Assembly (NCBI GenBank): GCA_026984415.1
Contig: JALSSE010000327.1
Coordinates: 1-9,383 of the forward strand
Direction: 5' to 3'
From: Hydrogenothermaceae bacterium
Lineage (GTDB): Bacteria > Aquificota > Aquificae > Hydrogenothermales > Hydrogenothermaceae
DNA: 9,383 nucleotides
Part shown: positions 1 through 7,234 of the stretch, in pieces
How positions within the stretch are numbered: position 1 is the first letter of the stretch
How the letters are laid out: each line of letters starts with the position of its first letter
Program-made: the position numbers and the translations under genes
Notes under the pieces: model-generated
Database searches by the model: none
Seen by the model: only the letters and a program-made list of their open reading frames with translations
Told to the model about the DNA's origin: nothing

Positions 1-269
1 ATCAGCCACAGACAGAAACATCTTCACAGAAAATTGAGAAACCAGCCAACCATCCTAAGATTTCTGGGGCAAAACTTGTAAAAGAAAAAGGTTGTCTAAA
101 CTGTCATAACGGAAAAAAAGCAAGAACTTTTGAAGAAATGGCAAAAGCTGCCCCTTCTGACAAACATAAATTTGAAGAAATGGTAAAAGGAAAATGTATG
201 ACAGACCAGCTTACAATTGATGAGTTTGATTCTTTTGCAGACTTTATAACTAAAGAATTAAAACAGTAA
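1..269 (+). CDS. c-type cytochrome domain protein, C-terminal part (5' end outside window)
   Basis: The frame is open from the left edge to a TAA at 267-269 and gives 88 residues of a C-terminus. It begins with a Gln/Pro/Thr/Ser-rich stretch that looks like a linker. A compact domain follows with one CxxCH haem-attachment motif (CLNCH, bases 93-107). Near the end, the pattern KCMTDQLTIDEF...ADFI resembles the usual end of class I cytochromes c, where a Met ligand is followed by an L(S/T)xxE helix; the likely axial Met is at 198-200. Such proteins are exported and carry electrons outside the cytoplasmic membrane. Only about 31 residues separate the haem His from that Met, shorter than in typical class I domains. 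A Cys immediately precedes the Met. The N-terminus, any signal peptide and any further domains lie outside the window, so the whole protein and its partner are unknown. Confidence 0.75.
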   Translation, partial: QPQTETSSQKIEKPANHPKISGAKLVKEKGCLNCHNGKKARTFEEMAKAAPSDKHKFEEMVKGKCMTDQLTIDEFDSFADFITKELKQ

Positions 270-272
270 AGG

Positions 273-302
273 TTGATAATTTAGTGTATGGAATTTTATA
301 TC
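273..302 (+). promoter_or_regulatory. possible sigma-70-type promoter for the tkt run
   Basis: A TTGATA (273-278) and a TATATC (297-302) are separated by 18 bases, in the gap between the cytochrome gene and tkt. The match to the consensus is moderate and the gap is very AT-rich, so chance matches are likely. No hairpin terminator is visible after the cytochrome stop, so readthrough from that gene is also possible. Confidence 0.3.
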
Positions 303-371
303 AAAATTTAGTGTGAGATGTATTAAAATATTACTATGTTAATAATTAGAATATAAGAATAGGAGTAAAAA

Positions 372-2360
372 ATGGAAATAGATAATCTATGTGTAAACAC
401 AATAAGAGTTCTGTCTGCTGATATGGTTGAAAAGGCAAAGTCAGGTCATCCCGGTATGCCCCTTGGTGCTGCACCAATGGCTTACACTTTATGGGATAAG
501 TTTTTAAGGCACAACCCTAAAAATCCAAAATGGTTTAACAGGGACAGATTTATACTTTCAGCTGGACATGGCTCTGCGATGTTGTATTCTCTTCTTTATC
601 TTACAGGATACGATTTAACATTAGAAGATTTAAAAAACTTTAGACAGTGGGGAAGCAAAACACCTGGACACCCTGAATATGGAAGAACACCAGGAGTAGA
701 AGCTACCACAGGACCTTTAGGGCAGGGATTTGGTATGGGTGTCGGAATGGCAATGGCTGAATGTTATCTTGCCTCAAAATACAACAGGGAAGGATTTAAT
801 ATAATAGACCATTACACTTATGCAATAGTTTCTGATGGGGATTTGATGGAAGGTATTTCTTCTGAAAGTGCTTCTTTGGCTGGAAGGTTAAAATTAGGTA
901 AATTAATATACCTTTACGATGACAACCACATAACAATTGAAGGGGACACCAGTTTAGCATTTTCAGAACAGATAGAATTAAAATACGAAGCATTTGGATG
1001 GCAGGTAATAAGAGTTCACGATGGAAATAGTATAGAAGCAATTGAAGCTGCAATAAAAGTAGCCCAATTTGAAAAAGAAAAACCTTCTTTAATAATAGTA
1101 AGAACACATATAGGATACGGAACTCCAAAACAGGATTCTGCATCAGCCCATGGAGAACCTCTTGGAGAGGAAGCATTAAAAGCTCTAAAAAGATTTGTAG
1201 ATTTTCCTGAAGATAAGATGTTTTATATTCCTGAAGAGGCTTTGAATCACTGTAGAAAAGCAATTGAAAAAGGAAAAGAATATGAAGAGGAATGGAATAA
1301 TCTTTTTGAAGATTATAAAAAGAAATACCCAGAATTGGCAGAAGAATTACAGAAGGCAATAAACGGAGAATTATTAGAAGGTTGGGATAAAGATTTAACT
1401 TCCTTTTCTTCAGAAGACAAACCAATGGCAACAAGAAGTGCATCTGGAAAAGTTATGAATGCAATTGCCCCCCACCTACCAAACTTCATTGGAGGTTCTG
1501 CAGATTTAGCACCTTCAAATAAAACTTATTTAAATGGATTTGGGGATTTTTACTGTGATAAAGAAAATGTTGGCAGAAATATACATTTTGGAATAAGAGA
1601 ACACGCAATGGGAGCTGCAGTAAACGGAATGGCTCTACATGGTGGAATAATACCTTACGGAGCTACATTTTTAGTTTTTTCAGATTATATGAGAGAACCT
1701 TTAAGATTGGCAGCTTTAATGGATATACATTCTATATTCATATTTACCCACGACAGTATAGGTGTTGGTGAAGATGGTCCTACACATCAACCAGTTGAAC
1801 ATGTAATGAGTTTAAGAATAATTCCAAACCTTGTTGTTATCAGACCAGCTGATGCAAATGAAACTGTTGAAGCGTGGAAAATTGCTTTAGAAGAAAAAAA
1901 TCCAGTTGCGTTAATTTTCACAAGACAGAATGTACCTGTCCTTAACCCTGAAAAATACCCAATAAAAGAAGGGGTTAAAAGAGGAGCTTACATCCTTGAC
2001 GATAGTGATGGAAAACCTGATTTAATTATAATTGCCACAGGTTCAGAAGTTCATTTAGCACTTAAAGGGAAAGAACATTTAGAGAAAGATGGTATTAAGG
2101 TAAGGGTTGTTTCTATGCCTTCGTGGGAATTGTTTGAAGAACAACCTGAAGATTACAAGAATTCAGTTTTATTGCCAGAAGTTCCTAAACTTGCAATTGA
2201 AGCAGGTGTTACAACTGGCTGGCAGAAATACGTAGGAGAAAGCGGTTATATTATTGGAATAGATAGATTTGGGGAATCTGCCCCAGGAAGTGTTGTTATG
2301 GAAAAATTTGGATTTAATGTTGAAAATGTAGTAAATAAGGCCAAATTACTTTTAAAATAA
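372..2360 (+). CDS. tkt: transketolase
   Basis: Thiamine-diphosphate enzyme of the pentose phosphate pathway. It moves two-carbon ketol units between sugar phosphates such as xylulose 5-P, ribose 5-P and erythrose 4-P, in the cytoplasm. At 662 residues it is the usual bacterial length. Visible hallmarks are GHPG near residue 25, GPLGQG at 114-119, the cofactor-binding SDGDLMEG at 154-161 followed by a YDDN, and His260 before GEPLG. Further on come a [10 protein letters not shown] segment at 374-383, the GIREHAMG segment with the likely catalytic Glu410, and GEDGPTHQP at 466-474. N-terminal, pyrimidine-binding and C-terminal domains are all present. The start is supported by AGGAG at 361-365, six bases before the ATG. 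It is the first gene of a five-gene plus-strand run; murF follows after 23 bases. Nothing is truncated. In an autotroph lacking a full oxidative branch it would supply pentoses and erythrose 4-P from hexose phosphate; that role is inferred. Confidence 0.97.
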   Translation: MEIDNLCVNTIRVLSADMVEKAKSGHPGMPLGAAPMAYTLWDKFLRHNPKNPKWFNRDRFILSAGHGSAMLYSLLYLTGYDLTLEDLKNFRQWGSKTPGHPEYGRTPGVEATTGPLGQGFGMGVGMAMAECYLASKYNREGFNIIDHYTYAIVSDGDLMEGISSESASLAGRLKLGKLIYLYDDNHITIEGDTSLAFSEQIELKYEAFGWQVIRVHDGNSIEAIEAAIKVAQFEKEKPSLIIVRTHIGYGTPKQDSASAHGEPLGEEALKALKRFVDFPEDKMFYIPEEALNHCRKAIEKGKEYEEEWNNLFEDYKKKYPELAEELQKAINGELLEGWDKDLTSFSSEDKPMATRSASGKVMNAIAPHLPNFIGGSADLAPSNKTYLNGFGDFYCDKENVGRNIHFGIREHAMGAAVNGMALHGGIIPYGATFLVFSDYMREPLRLAALMDIHSIFIFTHDSIGVGEDGPTHQPVEHVMSLRIIPNLVVIRPADANETVEAWKIALEEKNPVALIFTRQNVPVLNPEKYPIKEGVKRGAYILDDSDGKPDLIIIATGSEVHLALKGKEHLEKDGIKVRVVSMPSWELFEEQPEDYKNSVLLPEVPKLAIEAGVTTGWQKYVGESGYIIGIDRFGESAPGSVVMEKFGFNVENVVNKAKLLLK

Positions 2361-2364
2361 TTCT

Positions 2365-2369
2365 GGAGG
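2365..2369 (+). promoter_or_regulatory. ribosome binding site of murF with unusually long spacing
   Basis: GGAGG is the only purine-rich site upstream of murF. Fourteen bases lie between it and the ATG, against 4 to 8 for the other ATG-started genes here. The in-frame TAA just before the ATG excludes an earlier start, so the long spacing is real unless the annotated start is bypassed. Confidence 0.6.
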
Positions 2370-2383
2370 CTTCTTTTTATTAA

Positions 2384-3706
2384 ATGTATTTAACAGAAAT
2401 TGCTGAAATTGTAGGCGGTAAGTTAGTAAGTTTAGAAAGGGATATAAAGGTAAAGAAATTTATTATAGACAGTAGAAAGGCGAAAGAAGGAACTTTTTTT
2501 GTACCGTTAAAGGGAACAAACCATGACGGACATGAATTTATTTTAAATGCTGTAGAAAAAGGAGCTACTGGGTATTTTTCAGAAAGAACTTCAAATATTC
2601 CAAATGGAATTTTAGTAGAAAATAACCTTAAAGCCCTGACAGAAGTTGGTAAATTTAAAAGAAAAAAGTTATCAAAAGTTATAGGAATTACAGGTACCAC
2701 AGGAAAAACCACAACTAAAGAATTATTAAAGCTTGTGCTTTCAGAAAATTTTAACGTTTACGGAACAGAAGGTAATTACAACAACGAAATAGGCGTCCCT
2801 CTTACACTATCCAATATACCTGAGAATACTGAGATTGGAGTTTTTGAGCTTGGTGCATCTAAAAAGGGAAATATAAAAAATTTATCATCAATCGTTAAAC
2901 AGGATATTGCCGTTTTGACAAATGTAGGACATGGACATAATGAAAAGTTTGGAAGTTTTAAGGATATAGTAGAAGGGAAAGGAGAAATATTTTTAAACCA
3001 CCAATTTGCTGTTTTACCTGAATTTTTACTTCCTTACTATGAAAGTTATGTTTTTAATTATGTAACCTTTGGATATGAAACAGATTCTGATATACAGATT
3101 TTAGATGTTAAAATTACAGAGAATGGGACAGAAGGAATAATAAAGTATAAAAAAGACCAGATTAAACTGAAAATTCCTGTATTCCACAAAAATATATTTG
3201 AAAATATAGCTGCTGTTTCTGGAGTTTTAATTGGATTAGGACTAAACCCTATTTCACCTTTAAAAATTATTGAAGAAAGGTTTAAAGGAATAGAAGGAAG
3301 GGTGAAACATTTTAAAAAAGATAATTTAACTATCATAGATGACTCATACAATGCAAATCCTGTATCTGTTAAAAATGCTATCCACACATTAAATCAGCTC
3401 AAAGGCAATAAAATTTTAGTTTTAGGGGATATGTTAGAGCTTGGAAATTATTCACAGGAATTACACAGAGAAGTAGGCAGAGAGATTTTAAAAACTGATA
3501 TAAAAAATGTATTTTTGTATGGAAAAGAGGTTAAAGAGATTTTTGATATTTTAAAAGGTAAAAAAGATGTCAGATTGTTTGAAAATAAGAATGATATTTC
3601 AGAAGAAATCAAAAGTAATTTGAATGGAAATTCTTCTTTTATATGGATTAAAGGCTCAAGAAGTATGAAAATGGAGGACATAGTAAATAATTTATTAGAA
3701 GGATAG
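2384..3706 (+). CDS. murF: UDP-N-acetylmuramoyl-tripeptide--D-alanyl-D-alanine ligase (MurF)
   Basis: Cytoplasmic Mur ligase that uses ATP to add D-Ala-D-Ala to the UDP-MurNAc-tripeptide, the last soluble step of peptidoglycan precursor synthesis. At 440 residues it is close to normal length. An N-terminal substrate-binding domain (IIDSRK near 27-32, then TFFVPLKGTNHDGH) is followed by the ATP loop GTTGKTTT (104-111), the NYNNEIGVPLTL motif (131-142) and a TNVGHGH segment. Next come KGEIF with the likely carbamylated Lys199, DDSYNANP (319-326), LGDMLELG (347-354) and KGSRSMKME (423-431). DSYNANP and the last motif are typical of MurF rather than MurC, D or E. An in-frame TAA directly precedes the ATG, so this is the earliest start. 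The GGAGG at 2365-2369 is 14 bases upstream, unusually far. The next gene begins 4 bases after the stop, implying translational coupling. No other cell-wall genes are nearby. Confidence 0.95.
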   Translation: MYLTEIAEIVGGKLVSLERDIKVKKFIIDSRKAKEGTFFVPLKGTNHDGHEFILNAVEKGATGYFSERTSNIPNGILVENNLKALTEVGKFKRKKLSKVIGITGTTGKTTTKELLKLVLSENFNVYGTEGNYNNEIGVPLTLSNIPENTEIGVFELGASKKGNIKNLSSIVKQDIAVLTNVGHGHNEKFGSFKDIVEGKGEIFLNHQFAVLPEFLLPYYESYVFNYVTFGYETDSDIQILDVKITENGTEGIIKYKKDQIKLKIPVFHKNIFENIAAVSGVLIGLGLNPISPLKIIEERFKGIEGRVKHFKKDNLTIIDDSYNANPVSVKNAIHTLNQLKGNKILVLGDMLELGNYSQELHREVGREILKTDIKNVFLYGKEVKEIFDILKGKKDVRLFENKNDISEEIKSNLNGNSSFIWIKGSRSMKMEDIVNNLLEG

Positions 3707-3710
3707 TTAA

Positions 3711-4343
3711 TTGCTTGAATATCTTTTAATAGTTCTTGCTGGTTTTTTAGGCTCTTATCACTGTATAGGAATGTGTGGTTATATTCCCCCTCTCATTCAG
3801 CATAAATCGTGGTTTATTGGTAATATCCTTTATTCTGCTGGAAGAATTTTTAGTTATAGCTTTCTTGGTTTTGTAGCTGGATATTTGGGAATGTTTTTCC
3901 ATAAAATAGAATTTCAGCTTTTCCAGAAAATTCTTACTGTTGCTTTAGGAGTATTAATGATAATTTTGGGACTTCAAATAGTTGGAAGTTTAAAGGAAAA
4001 AGGTGTTCCATTTTTAGACCCTATTTTTATTGCTGTTGCAGAAATTCTTTCAAAATTTAGAAAAAATCCATTTTTTTTAGGTATGTTTAACGGTTTTCTT
4101 CCATGTCCTTTAGTTTATGCATTTTTAATGAAGGCTATGTTTGAACCTTCACCTTTAAAAGGAATGTTGGTTATGGCTTCTTTTGGGTTAGGAACAGTAC
4201 CAGCTATGATGTTTGCAAGTAAAGTTTTTCAGATGTTTTCCCCTTCTGTAAGGAAGAAGTTGGCAGGTTCTTCAGGTTTTATTGTTATATTTTTTGGAAT
4301 AATGGCAATTTTAAGGGCATTTGGTATAGGTCACCATCATTAA
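3711..4343 (+). CDS. TauE/SafE-like (DsbD_2/UreH-type) integral membrane protein
   Basis: A 210-residue polytopic inner-membrane protein. I count about six hydrophobic segments, near residues 2-28, 35-62, 70-92, 121-144, 150-172 and 186-206. The N-terminal GxHCIGMCG signature (His17, Cys18, Cys22) and the mid-protein NGFLPCPLVY motif (Cys132) match the family annotated as sulfite exporter TauE/SafE or urease-accessory-like transmembrane domain, related to the DsbD membrane core. Relatives have been connected with thiol-disulfide or metal handling and cytochrome oxidase assembly; the substrate here cannot be told. The protein ends in GIGHHH, a possible metal-binding tail. It starts with TTG, supported by GAAGGAT about seven bases upstream and by the position 4 bases after the murF stop. 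The beta-CASP gene follows after 13 bases. Family assignment is firm, function is not. Confidence 0.85.
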   Translation: MLEYLLIVLAGFLGSYHCIGMCGYIPPLIQHKSWFIGNILYSAGRIFSYSFLGFVAGYLGMFFHKIEFQLFQKILTVALGVLMIILGLQIVGSLKEKGVPFLDPIFIAVAEILSKFRKNPFFLGMFNGFLPCPLVYAFLMKAMFEPSPLKGMLVMASFGLGTVPAMMFASKVFQMFSPSVRKKLAGSSGFIVIFFGIMAILRAFGIGHHH

Positions 4344-4356
4344 TTGGAGGTTTATT

Positions 4357-5757
4357 ATGGAAATTAAAGTAAGGTCTTATGGTGCAGCAAAAACAGTTAC
4401 TGGTTCGTGTCATCTTTTACAGGTTGGAAAATTGAGAATTTTGATTGATTGTGGAATGTTTCAGGGGGAAGATGAAGATAAAAATTATGACCCTTTTGGT
4501 TTTGACCCAAAAACGATAGATTATTTAATAGTTACCCATTCCCACATAGACCATATTGGAAGAATTCCAAAGTTAGTTAGAGAAGGATTTAGAGGAAAAA
4601 TAATTACAACGAGACCTACATACCATATTACAAGGATAATGCTTTTAGATGCTGCAAAGGTAATGCAGGAAGAGTATAAAGTCAGATACAGGAAGGCATT
4701 AAGGAGGGGACATCCTGAAGAAGTAAAGGAGCCACTTTACGATGAAGATGATGTTTATGAAGCAATGGAAAGATTTAAAATATTTATTGATTACCACGAA
4801 CCATTACAACTAACTCCAAACATAACAATAACATTCAAAAATGCAGGTCATATTTTAGGTTCTGCTTTTGTTCAGATAGATATCAAAACAGATAAATTAA
4901 AAAGAACTGTAATTTTTTCTGGGGATTTGGGAATGAGAAAAAGACTTATTATCCCACCTCTTGAGTATCAAAAGGAAGGTCAATATATATTTACAGAATC
5001 TACATATGGAAATAGAAAACATAAATCCCTCCCTGAAACAATAAAAGAATTTAGAGAAGCAATAGAAGAAAGTTTTAAAAGAGGTGGAAATATTGTAATT
5101 CCTACATTTGCATTAGAAAGAACACAGGAAATTTTGTATGTTTTAAGGCATATGTACGATAGAGGAGAGCTTCCTGAGTGTAAAGTGTTTTTAGATAGTC
5201 CCCTTGCAATTTCAGCGACAAAAATATTTTTACAATTCCCTGAATACTTTAATGAAGCAACAAGAAAAATGATAAAAGAAGGAAAAAACCCTTTTATTTT
5301 TCCTTATGTTAGATTTACAGAAACAGTTGAAGAATCAAAGACTATAAACAACATAGAAAATGGAGCAATTATTCTTGCAGGTAGTGGGATGTGTACAGGG
5401 GGAAGAATTAAGCACCACCTTAAACATAACCTCTGGAGACCAGAAAGCAGTGTTATTTTTGTAGGTTATCAGGCAAGAGGAACATTAGGTAGGAAAATAG
5501 TTGATGGTGCTAAATCAGTTAAAATTTACGGTGAAGAAATTGCAGTTAAAGCAAAAATTTACACAATAAACGGATTTTCTTCCCATGCAGACCAACCAAC
5601 ACTTTTAGACTGGCTTAAGCATTATGAAAATCCTTACAACATATTCCTGATACACGGTGAACCAGAAGTTCAGGAAATTTTTAAAAAGGAAATTGAAAGC
5701 CAATTACATGTGAAAACTCATATTGTTGAAAAGGAAGAAAGTTTATATATTACTTAA
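4357..5757 (+). CDS. beta-CASP metallo-beta-lactamase ribonuclease (YSH1/TTHA0252-like)
   Basis: Predicted zinc-dependent RNA-processing nuclease of the cytoplasm, in the family of eukaryotic CPSF-73 and the Thermus TTHA0252 exonuclease. It has 466 residues. The metallo-beta-lactamase part holds the opening GAAKTVTGSCHLL, LIDCGMFQG (29-37), the metal motif HSHIDH (61-66), GHILGSA with His165, and SGDLG with Asp190. The inserted beta-CASP part runs from about TESTYG (213-218, motif A) through IPTFALERTQEILY and LDSPLA. GSGMCTGGRI, FSSHAD (His410, motif B) and LIHGE (His433, motif C) complete the site. All expected zinc ligands are present, so it should be active. A basic segment near residues 107-127 appears longer than in the Thermus protein. 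GGAGG at 4346-4350 sits six bases before the ATG. The exact RNA substrate cannot be inferred. Confidence 0.93.
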   Translation: MEIKVRSYGAAKTVTGSCHLLQVGKLRILIDCGMFQGEDEDKNYDPFGFDPKTIDYLIVTHSHIDHIGRIPKLVREGFRGKIITTRPTYHITRIMLLDAAKVMQEEYKVRYRKALRRGHPEEVKEPLYDEDDVYEAMERFKIFIDYHEPLQLTPNITITFKNAGHILGSAFVQIDIKTDKLKRTVIFSGDLGMRKRLIIPPLEYQKEGQYIFTESTYGNRKHKSLPETIKEFREAIEESFKRGGNIVIPTFALERTQEILYVLRHMYDRGELPECKVFLDSPLAISATKIFLQFPEYFNEATRKMIKEGKNPFIFPYVRFTETVEESKTINNIENGAIILAGSGMCTGGRIKHHLKHNLWRPESSVIFVGYQARGTLGRKIVDGAKSVKIYGEEIAVKAKIYTINGFSSHADQPTLLDWLKHYENPYNIFLIHGEPEVQEIFKKEIESQLHVKTHIVEKEESLYIT

Positions 5758-5781
5758 TTAAAAATTTAAAAAGGAGGCAAC

Positions 5782-6582
5782 ATGGTAAACGAACAGGATT
5801 TATTAAAAAATGACAAGTTGGTAATTGGTGGTAAAGAGTTCAATTCAAGATTAATTGTTGGTTCTGGAAAATATAAAGATTTTCAGGAAACAAAAGAGGC
5901 TACTGAAGCGTCTGGTGCAGAAATGATAACTGTTGCAGTTAGAAGGGTAAATATTACAGACCCAAATCAAGAAAATTTACTTGATTACATTGATACTTCA
6001 AAAATAATGATTTTACCAAATACTGCTGGTTGTTATACTGCCGATGAAGCAGTTCTTACTGCAAGACTTGCAAGGGAAGCCCTTGGACATGGATTTGTAA
6101 AGTTGGAAGTTATTGGAGATGAAAAGACATTATATCCAGACATGATAGAAACATTAAAAGCTGCTGAAATACTCGTAAAAGATGGTTTTACAGTTTTACC
6201 GTATATTACTGACGACCCAATTATGGCCAAAAGATTTGAAGATATTGGCTGTGCAGCAGTAATGCCTTTAGCTGCTCCAATTGGTTCTGGTTTAGGTATG
6301 CAAAACCCTTACAATGTTGTTTTTATAAAAGAAGCTGTTAATGTTCCTGTTATTGTTGATGCAGGGATTGGAACTGCTTCTGATGCTACAGAAGTTATGG
6401 AATTAGGTGTTGATGCTATTTTAATGAATACTGCAATAGCAGGGGCTAAAGACCCAATTAAAATGGCTGTTGCTATGAAATATGCAGTTAAAGCAGGAAG
6501 ATTAGCTTATCTTGCAGGTAGAATTCCTAAAAAAATGTATGCTTCAGCTTCTTCTCCTGTGGAAGGAATCATTGGAAGATAA
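5782..6582 (+). CDS. thiG: thiazole synthase ThiG
   Basis: Makes the thiazole phosphate moiety of thiamine from 1-deoxy-D-xylulose 5-phosphate, dehydroglycine and the sulfur carried as ThiS thiocarboxylate; a cytoplasmic TIM-barrel enzyme. At 266 residues it is of normal length. Characteristic segments are RLIVGSGKY (23-31), VAVRRVN (51-57), [13 protein letters not shown] (78-90), the FVKLEVIGD strand with Lys107, the expected Schiff-base lysine, and [11 protein letters not shown] (162-172). The phosphate-binding [10 protein letters not shown] (193-202) and [11 protein letters not shown] (215-225) follow. AAGGAGG at 5771-5777 is four bases before the ATG. It is the last gene of the run and is followed within five bases by a strong hairpin. 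No thiS, thiF, thiH or thiO gene is in the window. ThiG supplies part of the cofactor of transketolase, which opens the run; a regulatory link is only an inference. Confidence 0.96.
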   Translation: MVNEQDLLKNDKLVIGGKEFNSRLIVGSGKYKDFQETKEATEASGAEMITVAVRRVNITDPNQENLLDYIDTSKIMILPNTAGCYTADEAVLTARLAREALGHGFVKLEVIGDEKTLYPDMIETLKAAEILVKDGFTVLPYITDDPIMAKRFEDIGCAAVMPLAAPIGSGLGMQNPYNVVFIKEAVNVPVIVDAGIGTASDATEVMELGVDAILMNTAIAGAKDPIKMAVAMKYAVKAGRLAYLAGRIPKKMYASASSPVEGIIGR

Positions 6583-6586
6583 AATC

Positions 6587-6608
6587 AGTCGGCGTTCAGC
6601 CGACTTTT
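6587..6608. terminator. bidirectional intrinsic terminator between thiG and the converging coiled-coil gene
   Basis: AGTCGGC (6587-6593), a five-base loop and GCCGACT (6599-6605) form a perfect seven-pair GC-rich stem. On the plus strand TTTTAT follows, ending the tkt-thiG run. On the minus strand GATTTTAT follows, just after the stop of the coiled-coil gene. The hairpin sits between two convergent stop codons only 28 bases apart, so it probably serves both. Confidence 0.85.
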
Positions 6609-6610
6609 AT

Positions 6611-7114
6611 TTAAATATTGTGAATTTCCCTAAATTCTGAAATCCTTTTAGAAAGAGTTTCCATGTAATGTTCAAGTTCTTTTAATAAAACATCGTGTTC
6701 GTGGAGTAATTTTTCTTTTTTCTTTTCTAATTTGTCTTCTTTTTCTAAAAGCTTATCTTCTTCAAAGGTTAAGTTTTTGTACTTTTCCTTTAGTTCGTCT
6801 AATTTATTACTTAACTCATATAATTCGTTGAGTAATTTTGTTCTATCGTTTCTTAATCTTTCAATCTGTCTTTCTGTTTTTGCTTCCTGTAAGAGTTTTC
6901 TATTTTTCTTTAATTTTTGTTTTACTTCTTTTATTTTGTGTTCAATATGTCTTATTTCTCTGGCTGTTTCAATAATTTCTTCTTCTTTTTTGGTTAGTAA
7001 ATCCCTTATTTCCCTCAATTCTTTATCAACTTTCTCTACTTCTTTCGTTACTTTTGAAAGTATTTTTTCTATGTGTTTAACATGTTCTTGAACTTTTTCT
7101 ACTGCTTTTTCCAT
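6611..7114 (-). CDS. unrecognised coiled-coil protein
   Basis: I do not recognise a named family. The 167-residue product is dominated by Lys, Glu, Leu, Ile and Arg in heptad-like spacing along its whole length. It contains no Gly, Pro, Cys or Trp at all, so it should be a nearly continuous alpha-helix, with one possible break near KNLTF (about residues 114-118). There is no signal peptide or membrane segment, which suggests a cytoplasmic protein that self-associates or binds a partner. Expression is well supported: GGAGGG (7120-7125 on the complement) lies five bases before the ATG, a candidate promoter lies upstream, and a hairpin lies just after the stop. It is transcribed apart from its neighbours, so context says little about its role. 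A structural, cell-division or chromosome-associated helper is conceivable but unproven. The opposite-strand open frame at 6732-7091 is only its shadow. Confidence 0.85.
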   Translation of the reverse strand: MEKAVEKVQEHVKHIEKILSKVTKEVEKVDKELREIRDLLTKKEEEIIETAREIRHIEHKIKEVKQKLKKNRKLLQEAKTERQIERLRNDRTKLLNELYELSNKLDELKEKYKNLTFEEDKLLEKEDKLEKKKEKLLHEHDVLLKELEHYMETLSKRISEFREIHNI

Positions 7115-7160
7115 ATTTTCCCTCCATAATTTTAGTTTATTTTTATAAAAAAATATGAGT

Positions 7161-7179
7161 ATAATTATAATATAATTAT
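7161..7179. repeat. 19-base AT-only inverted repeat over the -10 region
   Basis: ATAATTATA, one central A, then TATAATTAT forms two perfect nine-base arms. It overlaps the candidate -10 element of the coiled-coil gene, a place where a dimeric repressor could bind. Since the sequence is only A and T, chance symmetry is possible. Confidence 0.4.
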
Positions 7180-7197
7180 GTTGTTTTTAATTTTCAA
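7169..7197 (-). promoter_or_regulatory. candidate promoter of the coiled-coil gene
   Basis: On the minus strand TTGAAA (7192-7197) and TATATT (7169-7174) are separated by 17 bases, each close to the sigma-70 consensus. The pair lies between the upstream gene's terminator and the ribosome binding site of the coiled-coil gene, where a promoter is needed. A TATAAT overlaps the -10 region in a slightly shifted position. Confidence 0.6.
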
Positions 7198-7204
7198 GGG
7201 CAAT

Positions 7205-7228
7205 AAAAAAAGGGCGGTATAACCGCCC
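7205..7228 (-). terminator. intrinsic terminator of the succinate dehydrogenase flavoprotein gene
   Basis: On the minus strand GGGCGGT, a three-base loop and ACCGCCC make a perfect seven-pair GC stem (7212-7228), followed at once by seven T residues (7205-7211). It begins six bases after the flavoprotein stop codon, so transcription should end there and not enter the coiled-coil gene. Confidence 0.92.
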
Positions 7229-7234
7229 TGTGGA

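Noticed and set aside
796..1443. 215-residue minus-strand open frame inside tkt
   Set aside because: It lies wholly opposite the well-conserved transketolase, is Leu-rich in a low-complexity way, and shows no domain or convincing ribosome binding site.
2380..3681. Minus-strand open frames of 77 to 110 residues opposite murF
   Set aside because: They are antisense shadows of a gene with complete Mur ligase motifs.
6732..7091. 119-residue Ser/Leu/Phe-rich plus-strand open frame
   Set aside because: It is the antisense of the Lys/Glu-rich coiled-coil gene; AAA, GAA and AGA codons read backwards give Phe, Phe/Leu and Ser, explaining its composition.
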